A stretch of DNA of 64,000 nt from Ailurus styani (Eukaryota; Chordata; Mammalia; Carnivora; Ailuridae). Within the stretch, counting starts at the first letter, position 1; every line of letters begins with the position of its first letter. Below, in pieces: positions 33,159-43,305 of the stretch. The translations under genes and the position numbers were made by a program. The stretch covers positions 3,646,727 through 3,710,726 of the forward strand of contig LNAC01000032.1 of NCBI GenBank assembly GCA_002007465.1, written 5' to 3'. The notes under the pieces were generated by a model. That model saw nothing but the letters and a program-made list of their open reading frames with translations. It did not search any database and was not told the DNA's origin.

Positions 33159-33828
33159 TATTACACAGCCTTGAAAGGGATGAGATTGTGCCATTTGCCA
33201 CAACATAGAAGGATATTATGCTAAGTGAAATAAGTCAGACTGAGAAAGACAAGTATCATAAGATTTCATTCATATGTGAAGTCTAAAATAAATAAATAAA
33301 CAAACAAGAAGCAGAATCAGACTTGTAAATACAGAGAACAAACAGGTAGGAGAATAGGGTGATGGGAAAAATGGGTGAAGGGGAGTGGGAGATACAGGTT
33401 TCCAGTTATGGAATAAATAAGTCATGGGAGCCCCCTCAGTGGCTCAGTTGGTTAAGCATCTGCCTTTCGCTCAGGTTATGATCCCCAGGTCCTGGGATCA
33501 AGCCCCACATCAGGGAGCCTGCTTCTCCCTCTCCCTCTGCTTGCTGCTCCCCCTGTTTGTTCTTTCTCTCTCTCTGTCAAATAAATAAATAAAATCTTTA
33601 AAAAAAATTTTAAATAAATAAATAAGTCATGGGACTAAAAGGGACAGCATAAGGAATACAGTCAATGATATTGTAATGGCATTATATGGTGACAACACAA
33701 ATGGACAGAGCTACACTTGTAATGAGCATAGCATAAGGTTTAAAGTTGTTGAATCACTGTGTTGTACATCTGACACTAATGTGACATTGTGTGTCAACTA
33801 CACCCAAATGGAAAAATTAAAAAGAAAA
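33159..33828 (+). mobile_element. L1 3' end, sense piece of the same twin-primed insertion (SINE-interrupted)
   Basis: It starts 'atattacacagccttgaaag', then 'aaataagtcagactgagaaa'. After the SINE it resumes with 'gggacagcataaggaataca', 'gttgttgaatcactgtgttg' and 'tgtacatctgacactaatgt', ending in 'aaaaattaaaaagaaaa'. It is an older L1 3' UTR type than the carnivore copies at 2732 and 29468. Confidence 0.87.
33430..33616 (+). mobile_element. CAN-SINE inside the L1, sense
   Basis: Head 'ccccctcagtggctcagttg', B-box-like 'ggttatgatccccaggtcct', and the tail 'caaataaataaataaaatct'. The flanks 'aataaataagtcatggga' at 33412-33429 and 33617-33634 are an exact 18-bp target-site duplication. Confidence 0.95.
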
Positions 33829-34082
33829 TTCCTCCCTCTCTCTCCACTGCTTCTGTCATCACATCTCATTCTCTGACACTCTATTTTCTCTCCCTTATAA
33901 GTGCCTCTGCAATTATGTTGAGTCCACCTGAATGATCTAGGACAATTCCCCTATCTCAAGATCCTTGGTTTAATCACATTTGCAAGGTCACTTTTGACAT
34001 ATAAGGGAACTATTCACTAGTTCCAGGACTAAGACATGGATGTGGCCTGGAGTGGGGTGGGGACATTATTCAGCCTACCACA
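33829..34082 (-). mobile_element. MaLR-type LTR, antisense, right part
   Basis: 'ctgtcatcacatctcattct', 'gatctaggacaattccccta', 'tttaatcacatttgcaaggt' and 'acattattcagcctaccaca' follow the antisense LTR to its terminus (gccattattctgcctaccaca). With 32757-32953 it makes about 450 bp, a normal solo LTR length. Confidence 0.68.
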
Positions 34083-34083
34083 G

Positions 34084-34286
34084 TGCTGTAGATCAAATAA
34101 TATAAAGGGTGGCAATTGACCATTGGATTAACAGTGTGGAGGTCATTAGTGTCACTGACTAGAGCAATTTTAGCTGAGACATAGGCTGAAAAACTAGAGT
34201 GTGTGGAAAGAGAAAGCATTGCACTTAGAGTCCAAAGGCATTCAGGCTGGAGATCGGGAAGAGCTGATGTTGCCCCTGAAGTTTTA
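34084..34286 (-). mobile_element. LINE L2 ORF2 region, antisense, left part
   Basis: 'tggcaattgaccattggatt' and 'aacagtgtggaggtcattag' are nearly identical in pattern to antisense L2 (gaattgaccattggatttagcaatatggaggtcattggtgac). 'gactagagcaattttagctg' follows. A 5'-truncated L1 interrupts it at 34287. Confidence 0.75.
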
Positions 34287-34695
34287 TGTTTTTATTTTTT
34301 ATTACATATAATGTATTATTTGCCTCAGGGGTACAGGTCAGTGAATCATCAGGCTTACACCTTTCACAGCACTCACCATAGCACAAACCCTCCCCAATGT
34401 CCATAACCCAGCCACCCTATCCCTACCCTCCCACCCCCTAAGTAATCCTCAGTTTGTTTTGTGAGATTAAGAGTTCCTTATGGTTTGTCTCCTCCCTGAT
34501 CCCATCTTGTTTCATTTTTACCCTCCCTAGTCCCAAGACCCTCTGCCCTGCCCCTCAAATTTCTCATATCAGGGAGATCATATGGTAATTGTCTTCCTCT
34601 GATTGACTTATTTCTTTTAGCATAATACCCTCTAGTTCCATCCATGTTGTTGCAAATGGCAAGATTTTGTTTCTTTTGATGGCTGCATAGTATTC

Positions 34696-34744
<49 letters not shown>

Positions 34745-34820
34745 CATCACATCTTCTTTATCCATTCATCTGTTGGTGGACATCTAGGTTCTTTCCATAG
34801 TTTGGCTATTGTGAACATTG
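34287..34820 (-). mobile_element. carnivore L1 3' end, antisense, with (TG)n expansion
   Basis: On the plus strand the reversed 3' UTR reads 'atttgcctcaggggtacagg', 'cctaccctcccaccccctaa' and 'ttggtttgtctcc'-like text. It then enters ORF2 C-terminal antisense 'catcttctttatccattcat' and 'ccatagtttggctattgtga'. The flanks 'tgcccctgaagtttta' (34271-34286) and 'tgcaactgaagtttta' (34821-34836) are a target-site duplication. It resembles the 2732-3350 copy in reverse. Confidence 0.9.
34698..34741 (+). repeat. (GT)22 microsatellite inside L1
   Basis: A pure GT run at the position where other L1 copies have 'tatatatac' (for example 2947-2957 in reverse sense). It arose inside the retrotransposon body rather than in the flank. 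Confidence 0.97.
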
Positions 34821-34849
34821 TGCAACTGAAGTTTTAAAGCAGCTTGCTG

Positions 34850-35081
34850 GCAGAACTCTCTCTTGCTCAGGGAAGGTTGCCTTTTGTTCTAATCTGGCTT
34901 CTAGTTGATTGAAGGAGGCCCACCCACATTATGGAAGACAATCTGCTTTACTCAAAGTCTATATACTTAAGTAAATCTCATTTCAAAATACTTTCAAAGA
35001 AAAATTCAGAATAATGTTTAGCCAAATATCTGCTTAAACTACTGCCCATGTGGGTTGACATATAAAATTAACCATCACAAA
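34850..35081 (+). repeat. mammalian interspersed repeat, same family as 57430-57966 (3' part)
   Basis: 'gccttttgttctaatctggc', 'ggaggcccacccacattatg', 'acaatctgctttactcaaag' and 'ataaaattaaccatcacaaa' match the 3' part of a common mammalian LTR-like repeat whose start reads 'gttagtcacagttctccaaa' at 57431. It seems to have inserted into the L2, because L2 text flanks it. I do not name the family. Confidence 0.65.
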
Positions 35082-35084
35082 TGG

Positions 35085-35475
35085 GAAGGAGAAAAATAAC
35101 ATATTACCTTTCATAAGAATTGAGAACAAGAAAAAGAAGTTCTTGGGATGGCAGAAATCAAAGCATAATTATATACTGAAAGGATAGATCAAGTATAAGG
35201 GAAAAAATAGTGTAGGAGACAGAAAAATGAATACCCAATATCCTTGAAAGAAAAATGAATACCAATATCCCAATACATAGAAGGGATGGAATTAGAAGTA
35301 CAGAGAGATGGAATGACCTTAACAAGGAGCACAGAGAAGTCTTTACAGCAACAGGAAGGAAGGTAGGGACATGGAGAGCACAAATGCATGTACATTTTAA
35401 TAGTGATGAAAGTTAGTGAAAATTTCTTTTGATTACTCCAATTTTCTCAGTGAAATTTTCTAAGCGAAGTAGAAA
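35085..35475 (-). mobile_element. LINE L2 ORF2 region, antisense, right part
   Basis: 'gaagggatggaattagaagt', 'aggaaggaaggtagggacat', 'tgattactccaattttctca' and 'gtgaaattttctaagcgaag' follow antisense L2 upstream of the RT core (ggagggaaggcagagtat..tctattttctcagtgaagtaggaagc). It continues the L2 of 34084-34286. Confidence 0.65.
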
Positions 35476-36005
35476 CTAGCAACAAGTAAAAATTCATACT
35501 TTAAATGTAAGCCTACATGTTCAGAGTAGGAGTATTCCCCTGCAGGTCAGCCTCTGGGAAGAGTTACAGTAGTGCCCATGCAATGACAAAGACCATTCTA
35601 TGCAGAATTCTAGGCCTCTGACATCACAGTTCAAGAACCTAGAGCATGAGTGTTTCCAGCCCACCCTTCTTCCCCTTAATGCCACAACTTTTCCACTATT
35701 ATCTGCCATAGAACCAGGTTATCTCTGACATTGTTCTGCACATCCGTTTTTCTAACCCTACCTCTATTTTCTAAAAAGTTTTCATTGTACATATAACTTC
35801 ATTTTCTTCCATGAATAAATATTTCCTTTGTAGTCTGATATAAATATATAATATATATATATCCTTTATATTGTGTTTTATATGTATGTAGATATCTGTA
35901 TCTATCTATATAGATATAAATTATTTTCTCTATAAAGATATAGATTATATATATATGTATATACTATATACCACACATACTATATACTTTGGTATAGTCG
36001 CAATA
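35476..36005. other. unassigned sequence ending in A/T-rich low complexity
   Basis: No gene or named repeat. 35838-35995 is a TA/TATC-rich low-complexity tract (tatctgtatctatctatata) next to the left end of the long L1. Confidence 0.55.
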
Positions 36006-36395
36006 GCTTAATTTTGCTTTCATTCTCCTTGCTAAGGAGACATATTTCGAAAAATATTTCACAACCAATGTCAAAGAAATGACTGTGTATGTTTTCTTCT
36101 AGGAGTTATATGATTTCATATCTCACATTTATTTCTTTAATCCATTTCAAGTTTATTTTTGTGTATGGTGTGAAAAGTTGTTCAGTTTCATTCTTTGGCA
36201 TGTATCGATCCAGTTTTCCTGGCACCATTTATTGAAAAGTATTTTTCCTATATTCTTGCCTCCTTTGTTATAGATGAATTGACCATAAAAGGGTGGGTTT
36301 ATTTTTGGGCTTCCCATTCTGTTCTTTTGATCTATGGGCCCATTTTTGTGTCAGTACTACACTGTTCTGTTTATAACACCTTTGTAGTATATCTT

Positions 36396-36497
36396 TTTTT
36401 TTTTTTCAAGTAATCTCTACACCCAATGTGGGGCTTCAACTCATGACCCTGAGATCAAGAGTCACATGCTCTACTGACTGAGCAATTCAAGTGCCCC
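36396..36497 (-). mobile_element. old tRNA-SINE (short CAN-SINE relative) inside L1, antisense
   Basis: 'caagtaatctctacacccaa', 'catgaccctgagatcaagag' and 'tctactgactgagcaattca' are the reversed head of the older carnivore tRNA-Lys SINE, with no GA-rich middle. The target-site duplication is 'tgtagtatatctt' (36383-36395) and 'tgtaatatatctt' (36498-36510). Confidence 0.92.
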
Positions 36498-37600
36498 TGT
36501 AATATATCTTGAAATCTGGGATTGTGATGCCTCCAGTTTTGTTCTTTTTCAAGATTTGCTTTGGCTATCCAGGGTTTTTGTGGTTCCATGAATTTTAGGA
36601 TTATTCTATTTCTGTAAAAAATTTCTATTGGTATTTTGGTAGGGATTGCATTAAATTTATAGGTTGTTTTGGGTGGTATGGAAATTTTAACATTATTAGT
36701 TCTCCAAGTCCATGACATTGGAATATTTCTCCATTTGTTTGTGTCATTTTTAATTTCCTTAATCATTGTTCTACAGTTTTGGGAGGGCAGATCTTCCCTT
36801 CCTTGGATATATTCCTAGATATGTTATTATTTTTGGTGCAATTGTAAATTGAATTATTTTCTTAATTTCTCTTTCTGCTGCTTCATTAATAGTATATAGG
36901 AAAAGAACAGACTTATGTATATTAATTTTTTATCTTCTGACTTTACTGAATTCATTTATCAGTTCTAGTAGTCTGTTAAGAGTTTTTATCATAAAAAATA
37001 AAAGTTTTTATCATTAATGCATGTACTTTGTCAAAAGTTTTCTCTACATCTTTTGAAATGATCATACAGTTTTAATTATTCCTCTCTCTCACATTGATTT
37101 ATTACAAATATTGAATCACCCTTGCATTCCTGGAATGCCCACTTAATTATAATGAATGACTTTTTAAATATATCATTGGAAATGAGTGTTAATATTGTCT
37201 TGAGAATTTTTGCATCTATGTTCATCAGAGATATTGGCCTGTAGTTCTCTTATTTGGTATTGCCTCCTTTATCTGCTTTTGGTATTGGGGTAATGCTGAC
37301 CTTATAGAATGAATTTGGAAGCTTTCCTTCCTCTTGTATTCTTTGGAGTAGTTTGAGAAAAATCAGTATTAACACTTCTTTAAATGTTTGGTAGATATCA
37401 CCTATAAAGCAGTCTAGTCCTAGACTTTTGTTTGTTGGGAATTTTTTGATTACTGATTCAAATTCATTGCTAGTAATTGGTCTGTTCGAATTTTCTATTT
37501 CTTCCTGATTCAGTTTTGGCAGGCTATATGTTTCTAGGAATTTGTCCATTTCTTCTAGGTTTTCCAATTTGTTGGCGTATAATTTTTCATAGTACTCTTT
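36455..37600 (-). pseudogene. L1 ORF2 reverse-transcriptase remnant, RT core deleted
   Basis: The minus strand at 37567-37250 encodes the N-terminal RT part ('[20 protein letters not shown]', 'FYQTFKEV'-type text and '[18 protein letters not shown]'). Around 37070-37020 the motif A text survives as 'MIISKDVEKTFDKV'. From 36766 leftward the post-RT part appears ('MIKEIKNDTNKWRNIPMSWT'). Between about 37008 and 36985 the coding for motifs B and C (the F/YADD box) and about 100 further residues is missing. The repeated 12-base word agtttttatcat marks the deletion point. Confidence 0.8.
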
Positions 37601-39571
37601 AATAATCCTTTGTATTTCTGTATTTCTGTGGTGTTGGCTGTTATTTCTCCTCTTTCATTTCCAATTTTATTTGAGTCCTCTCATTTTCTTTTCTACCTCT
37701 TTATTATTATAATTATTATTATTGCTAACTCCAGTTAATGTTTTATCAATTATTAATCTTTTTTACCTGTTCTGTTGTGTTCTTAGTCTCTATTTCAACT
37801 ATTTATTCTCTAATCTTTATTATTTATTTTCTTCTACTGGTTTTGGGCTTTGCTTGTTCTTCTTTTTCTAGCTTCTTTTTCTAGGTAAAGTTAGGTTGTT
37901 TATTTGAAATTTTCCCTGGTTCTTGAGGTAGGCCCCGTATTGCTATAATCTTCCCTCTTAGAACAGATTTTGCTGCATCACAAAAATTTTGGAACAAATA
38001 GGTTTTCATTTTCATTTGTCTCCATGTTTTTTTTTAATTTCCTCTTTGATTTTGGGGTTGACTCATTCATTGTTTAGTAACATGATATTTAACTTCATGT
38101 ATTTGTGGTCTTTCCAGATTTTTCTTGTGGTCAATTTCTAGTTTCATACCATTGTGGTTGGAAAAGTTGCATGCTATGATTTCAATCTTTTTGAATTTGT
38201 TGAGATTTTTTTTTGTGGCCTAACATGTGATCTATTCTGGAGAATGTTCCATGTGCACTTGAAAAGAATCTGAATTCCACTGTCTTGGGATAGAATGTTC
38301 TGAATATATCTGTTAAATCCATCAGGTCCAATGTGCCATTCAAAATCACTGTTTTCTTGTTGATTTTCTGCTTGGATGATCCATTGATGTAAGTGGGGTG
38401 TTAACGTCCCCTACTACTGTATTATTATTGATTTCTTTCTTTATGTCTGTTAATAGTTGCTTTATGTATTTTGGTGCTCCCATATTGGGTGCATACATAT
38501 TTACAGTTCTTATATCTTCTTGTTGGATTGTTCTCTTTGGTCATTTGGTAGTGTCCTTCTTTGTCTCTTATTATAGTCTTTGTTTTAAAGTCCATTTTGT
38601 CTGATATATGTATTGTTACCCCAGCTTTCTTTCCTTTCTATTTGCAGATACATGTTTTTCTAACCCTTCACTTTCAATCTGCATGTATCTTTAGGTCTAA
38701 AATGTTACTCTTATAGGCAGAAGATAGATGGGTTTTGCTTTTAGAGCCATTCAGTCATCCCGTGTCTTTTGACTGACTGGAGCAATGAGTCTATTAATAT
38801 TCAAAGTAATTATTGACAGGGATGTACTTATTGCCATTGTGTTACTTATTTTATGGTTGTTCTTGTGGTTCTTCTTTGTTACTTTCTTCTCTTGCCCTCT
38901 TCCTTTTTGGCTTGATGGCTTTCTTTAGTGATATGTTGGATTCCTTTCTCTTTATTTTTTGCATATTTATTACAGGTTTTTGATTTGTGGTTACCAATAG
39001 ATTTATATATAATATCCTATGCATATAAGTCTGTATAAGAATGATGGTCATTTAAGTTAGAACCCATTGTAGAAGTATGAAATTTCCATTCTCGCCCTCC
39101 CCCAAGTTTTATGTATATGATGTCATACTTTATATATTTTTATTTTGTGACTTCTTTGATTGTTTTTTTATTTTGCTGATTTTGTGCTTTGACCTCAGTA
39201 CTGATTTTATAAATGGTTAATCTACTACTTTAAATATATTTGTATGTACCTGTGAAATTTTTTCCTTTCTAATTTTCTTGTGCCTTATTATGGTCTTCTT
39301 TTTCAACTCAGTGAACTCTTTTTAACATTTCTTGTAAGGCTGGTTTAGTGGTGATGAATTCTTTCAACGTTTGTTTGTTTGGGAAATTCTATCTCTCCTT
39401 CTATTCTGAATGATAGCTTTGCTGGATAGAATATTTTTTTGCAGGTTTTCTCTCTTCCAGCACTTTGAATGTATGCTACTCCCTTCTGGCCTGTAAAGTT
39501 TTTGTTGAAAAATCAGCTGATAGCCTTATGAGGTTTCCCTTGTATATAACTGTTCTCTCTTGCTGCTTTTA

Positions 39572-39743
39572 TTTATTTATTTTTTAAGATTTTTATTTAT
39601 TTATTTGACACAGAGAAGGAGAGAGATCATAAGTAGGCAGAGAGGAGGAAGTAGGCTCCCAATGCGGGGCTCGATCCCAGGACCCTGAGATCATGACCTG
39701 AGCCGAAGGCAGAGGCTTAACCCACTGAGTTACCCAGATGCCC
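39572..39743 (-). mobile_element. CAN-SINE inside L1, antisense
   Basis: Tail 'agatttttatttatttattt', 'aagtaggcagagaggaggaa' and the reversed head ending 'gagttacccagatgccc'. About 20 bases are missing in the middle (the gctccctgctgagcagag block is shortened). The flanks 'ctcttgctgctttta' at 39557-39571 and 39744-39758 are an exact 15-bp target-site duplication. Confidence 0.95.
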
Positions 39744-40354
39744 CTCTTGCTGCTTTTAAAATTCTCTTTTTCGTCATTTTACTTATTATGTGTCATGGTA
39801 TGGACCTCCTTGGGGTGATTTTATTGGGGGCTTTCTGTGTCTTCTGGGATCTAGATGTCTGTTTTCTTCACTAAATAAGGGAGGTTTTCGGCTATTATTT
39901 CCTCAAATACATTTTCTGCTCCCTTTTTCTCTCTCTTTTCTTTCTGGGATCTCTATTATGTGGATGTTATTGTGGTTGATGATGACACTGAGTTCCCTTA
40001 GTTTAGTCTCATTTTTTATTATTCTTTTTCCTTTTATTGTTCAGTTTGGTTTCTTTCCATTATTCTATCTTCCAGCTTGCTGATCTGTTCTGGTTCCTCT
40101 AGTCTACTATTTATTCCCTCTAGTATATTTTTTTATTTCAGTTATTGAGTTCTTTATCTCTAGTTGGTTCTTTTTTCATATTTTCTATCTCTTTGTTTAA
40201 GTTCTCACTGTGACCCTCCACTCTTCTCAAGTCCAGTATATTTATGACTATTACTTTGAATTCTTTATCAGACATTTTGCTTATCTATGTTTCCTTAAGC
40301 TTCTTGCTGTGCTATTCTTTCAGTTGAAGCATATTCCTCTGTCTCTTCATTTTG

Positions 40355-40558
40355 TTTATTTTTTTAAGACTTAATTTATTTATTTCACAGAGGGAGAGAG
40401 TTCACAAGTAGGCTGAGAGGCAGGCAGAGAGAGAGAGAGGAGGAAGCAGGGTCCCTGATGAGCAGAGAACCTGATGCGGGCCTCGATCCCAGGACCCTGA
40501 GATCATGACCTGAGCTGAAGGCAGAGGCTTTAACCCACTGAGCCACCCAGGTGCCCTA
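40355..40558 (-). mobile_element. CAN-SINE inside L1, antisense, young subfamily
   Basis: Tail 'aatttatttatttcacagag', 'aggcaggcagagagagagag', and the reversed head 'gcagaggctttaacccactg'. The flanks 'tctcttcattttg' at 40342-40354 and 40559-40571 are exact 13-bp duplications. Confidence 0.96.
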
Positions 40559-41880
40559 TCTCTTCATTTTGCCTAACTTTCTGTGATTATTTCTATATAT
40601 AAGCAAAGTCAACTATATTTCCTGATCTTGAAAGTAGTAGCCTTATGAAGTCCTATAGTTCTCTGTAGTGCAATGTCCCCTATTCACTTGAACCTGGCAC
40701 TTCACGGGTTTTATAATATGTATTGTGTGTGCCTTACTACTATGGCTGAGCCATGTTTGCCTTTAGTCCATTTAACTGAAATGGCCCTCTTTGCCTGTTG
40801 TGGGCAGGATTTGGTCTCTGAGCTGTTAAGGGGCCAGTCTAGGGCCACCTGGAGCTTTTAGTTGGGCCAGACCAGATGCCTTCCCTCATTCCACTTGGTA
40901 GAACTGTGGTCACATCAAACTGCAGGGCACTCTCCCTGAATTGTCCCTTGGTATGGTGTTTTGCCTCTGTCAAGCCTTTTTGCAGAATGAGACCTAGCTA
41001 GAGAAACTTTGGGGGGAGACTCCTGTTGAATGGAGCAGGTTGAATGGGACAAGCCCACAGGAGAACTTGGGGGTGTTGCATGCAGTGTTAGCAAGCTAGG
41101 TGGCAAGTCTTTATGCTGGTTCCCACACATGTCCAGGCTGGGGGGCAGGGAAAAGAAATGCACCCACAACCTGTTTTGTTTTGGAGAACTCTCCTAAAGA
41201 TCCCTGCCTCTCCAGCACACATTCTGAGATTACTAAATAAATCTCCCTCCCATATTCCCCAGGATCTCTTTAAACTGAGGCTTTTAAGCTGTATCTTGAG
41301 GTATTGTTTGTTATGTTCTTTAAGGGCATGGACTGTTTCCTATCGCCCTTAGGCTTTCCCAAAGCTGAGTCTCCCACTGATTTTTAAAATTCCCTCTGAT
41401 TGTAAACCAAAAGATAAACCCCACTGATTGTAAAAACTCATGAAGTTAAGCTCCTTTGGTTTTCAATGCTAAATGTAATGGGACCTGACTAGTTCAGGTC
41501 CCCATGGGGTGGCTGCTCTAGGGTCTATTCCTCTCCCTTCTCTGTACTTGTGGTGTCCCTCCCATTTATAGTTAGTTTCCCAGGTTAGTTTGGTTCCTGA
41601 CCAGGAATCCGTCCTTCCTCTCATTTTTGATGTGACCCCTTCTCTTTGATTAACTGTGGAGAGTCTTTTCTGATAGTCTTTGGATTATTTTCTGGGATAG
41701 TTACACTGATGTAGCTATTATTTAGGTGTACCCATGGAACAAAGTGAGCTGAGGATGCTTCTATTCTACCATCTTTCCAGGTTCCTAGTCTCTCAGTTGA
41801 ATTTATTTTGATTTATAAAAGCCAAGGAAATTAGTCAGTTAATCCAGTGTATTAAATTCTATTCACTTGATGTTATGATG

Positions 41881-41934
41881 ATATATATATATATTTATAT
41901 ATATACAGATATATGTGTATATATATATTTTTTT
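41881..41934 (+). repeat. (TA)n-rich low-complexity tract
   Basis: Interrupted TA repeats with a following T-run, lying between two L1 pieces. Confidence 0.9.
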
Positions 41935-41974
41935 TTTCTTTAGTCTTAAAATAGGTATTATTTTTACACAAGTA

Positions 41975-42257
41975 ACAAACTGAATTTGTGTATGGTTTAA
42001 GAAAGTGGTCCAATTTCATTCTTTTGCATGTGATTGTCCAGTTTTCCCAACACCATTTGTTGAAGAGACTGTTTTTTTCCTACTTTGTTGAAGATTAGTT
42101 GACCATATGATTGTGGGTTTATTTCTGGGTTTTCTGATCTAGTCCATTGATCCGTGTGTCTGTTTTTATGCCAGTACCATAATATTTTAATTACTACCAC
42201 TTTGTAATATAACTTGAAATCTGGAATTGTGATACCCAGTTTTATTTTCCTTTTTCA
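41975..42257 (-). mobile_element. L1 ORF2 segment, inverted 5' piece of a twin-primed L1
   Basis: 'ttgtgtatggtttaagaaag', 'tggtccaatttcattctttt', 'cagttttcccaacaccattt' and 'tccattgatccgtgtgtctg' are antisense ORF2 just after RT, the same region as 36120-36400 of the long L1. At about 42258 it switches to the sense 3' UTR. Confidence 0.85.
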
Positions 42258-42415
42258 AGAAAGAGAGAGAGACAAACCAAGAAACAGGCTTTTAACTATA
42301 GAAAACAAATTTGTGGTTACAAGAGGGGAGGTCTTTGGGGGAATGGGGGAAATAGGTGAGAGGGATTAAAGAGTACACTTATCATGATTAAAAACAATAA
42401 AATAAAATAAAATGA
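42258..42415 (+). mobile_element. L1 3' end, sense piece of the same twin-primed insertion
   Basis: 'aaaccaagaaacaggctttt', 'aactatagaaaacaaatttg' and 'tggttacaagaggggaggtc' belong to the L1 3' UTR. It ends in 'aataaaataaaataaaatga'. The orientation switch without intervening host DNA indicates 5' inversion. The region between 'gagtacacttatcatgatt' and the tail is shortened. Confidence 0.85.
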
Positions 42416-42480
42416 ACGCTGTTGCTTGACCACCATTGACAAAGCACCATGCCAGGCAACTCAGTTTATTTCATTTATTT

Positions 42481-42678
42481 TATTTTTTTTTAATATTTTA
42501 TTTACTTATTTGACAGAGAGAGAGAGATTACAAGTAGGCTGAGAGGCAGGCAGAGAGAGAGGAGGAGGCAGGCTCCCCGCTGAGCAGGGAGCCTGATGCG
42601 GGCCTTGATCCCAGTACCCTGAGATCATGACCTGAGCCAAAAGCAGAGGCTTTAACCCACTGAACCACCCAGGTGCCC
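42481..42678 (-). mobile_element. CAN-SINE, antisense, young subfamily
   Basis: Tail 'tattttatttacttatttga', 'gattacaagtaggctgagag' and the reversed head 'gcagaggctttaacccactg'. The flanks 'tatttcatttattt' (42467-42480 and 42679-42692) are an exact 14-bp duplication. Confidence 0.96.
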
Positions 42679-42732
42679 TATTTCATTTATTTAGCCATGA
42701 GTTTGATATACTATTAGGAAATAGAATATCAT

Positions 42733-42962
42733 TGTGTTTAAACATGGAGGCTCAGGGTTAAATTGTCCAGAATTGAACCTCAGTTTTGCTGCTGATAGTC
42801 GGGTGAGTTTGTGTAACCACTTTTAGCTTCAATCTGTGCATCTGTAAAATTTATAATGGTACCCAGCTCATAGGTTGTGTAAAGACCAAGTGAGAAAATA
42901 TATGCAAAATATTCAGCATAGTGACTTTTCATTATATAGATGTTATATCTTACAGTATTACT
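42733..42962 (+). mobile_element. MIR SINE, sense
   Basis: 'acatggaggctcagggttaa', 'gaacctcagttttgctgctg', 'cttcaatctgtgcatctgta' and 'acccagctcataggttgtgt' are in sense MIR order. Confidence 0.82.
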
Positions 42963-43014
42963 TGCTGTGGTTATTATAATTACTGTTGTTAATTTAATCA
43001 TTTTTATTTTATCT

Positions 43015-43168
43015 GAGCCACCATGGAATAGTGAGAAAAGTCATTGATCTGTACTCAAATACCAGCTGGAGAAACTATTCGCTATCTCTGAGACTGAATT
43101 TCCTTACCTGTAAAATATATACAATAGTGTTAACTTCAACAGGACAATGAGAGTATTAAATAATAAAT
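43015..43168 (+). mobile_element. MIR SINE, sense
   Basis: 'accatggaatagtgagaaaa', 'aataccagctggagaaacta', 'gaatttccttacctgtaaaa' and 'acaatgagagtattaaataa' follow MIR. It lies in the same orientation 53 bp from the previous MIR. Confidence 0.72.
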
Positions 43169-43194
43169 AAATAATAATTAAAGGAAATAAAGGG

Positions 43195-43305
43195 AAAAAA
43201 TTAGAAGTGAATATTTTATCAAGGTTGAAGATGACTTGTACTTGGGGATATGAAGGAGAAGAGATTCTAGGGTAATTTCTGGATTCTTGGCTTGGGTGAC
43301 AGGTT
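43195..43305 (-). mobile_element. LINE L2 fragment, antisense (probable)
   Basis: 'ggtaatttctggattcttgg' and 'cttgggtgacaggttaggta' resemble antisense L2 (gaggatgactcc..ggtttttggcctgagcaactgg). Short. Confidence 0.4.

Larger units (their letters stand above)
36006..41790 (-). mobile_element. old L1, 5' UTR to ORF2 C-terminal part, antisense, about 5.8 kb
   Basis: Read on the minus strand from 41790: 5' UTR (41790 to about 40350, opening 'cctggaaagatggtagaata'), ORF1 region (about 40350-39300), ORF2 endonuclease region (about 39200-37900), RT (about 37600-36450) and the post-RT part, stopping near 36006. The ORF2 C-terminus and the 3' UTR are absent. Plus-strand landmarks are 'tttattttgtgacttctttg', 'tggcctgtaaagtttttgtt' and 'ccatgtgcacttgaaaagaa'. 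Removing three inserted SINEs leaves about 5.3 kb. Frames are broken throughout and RT lacks its core, so it is inactive. The age class resembles L1MA/L1MB. Confidence 0.9.

Noticed and set aside
36006..41790. possibly intact, active L1
   Set aside because: It lacks the ORF2 C-terminus and 3' UTR, RT motifs B and C are deleted, frames are broken and three SINEs interrupt it.
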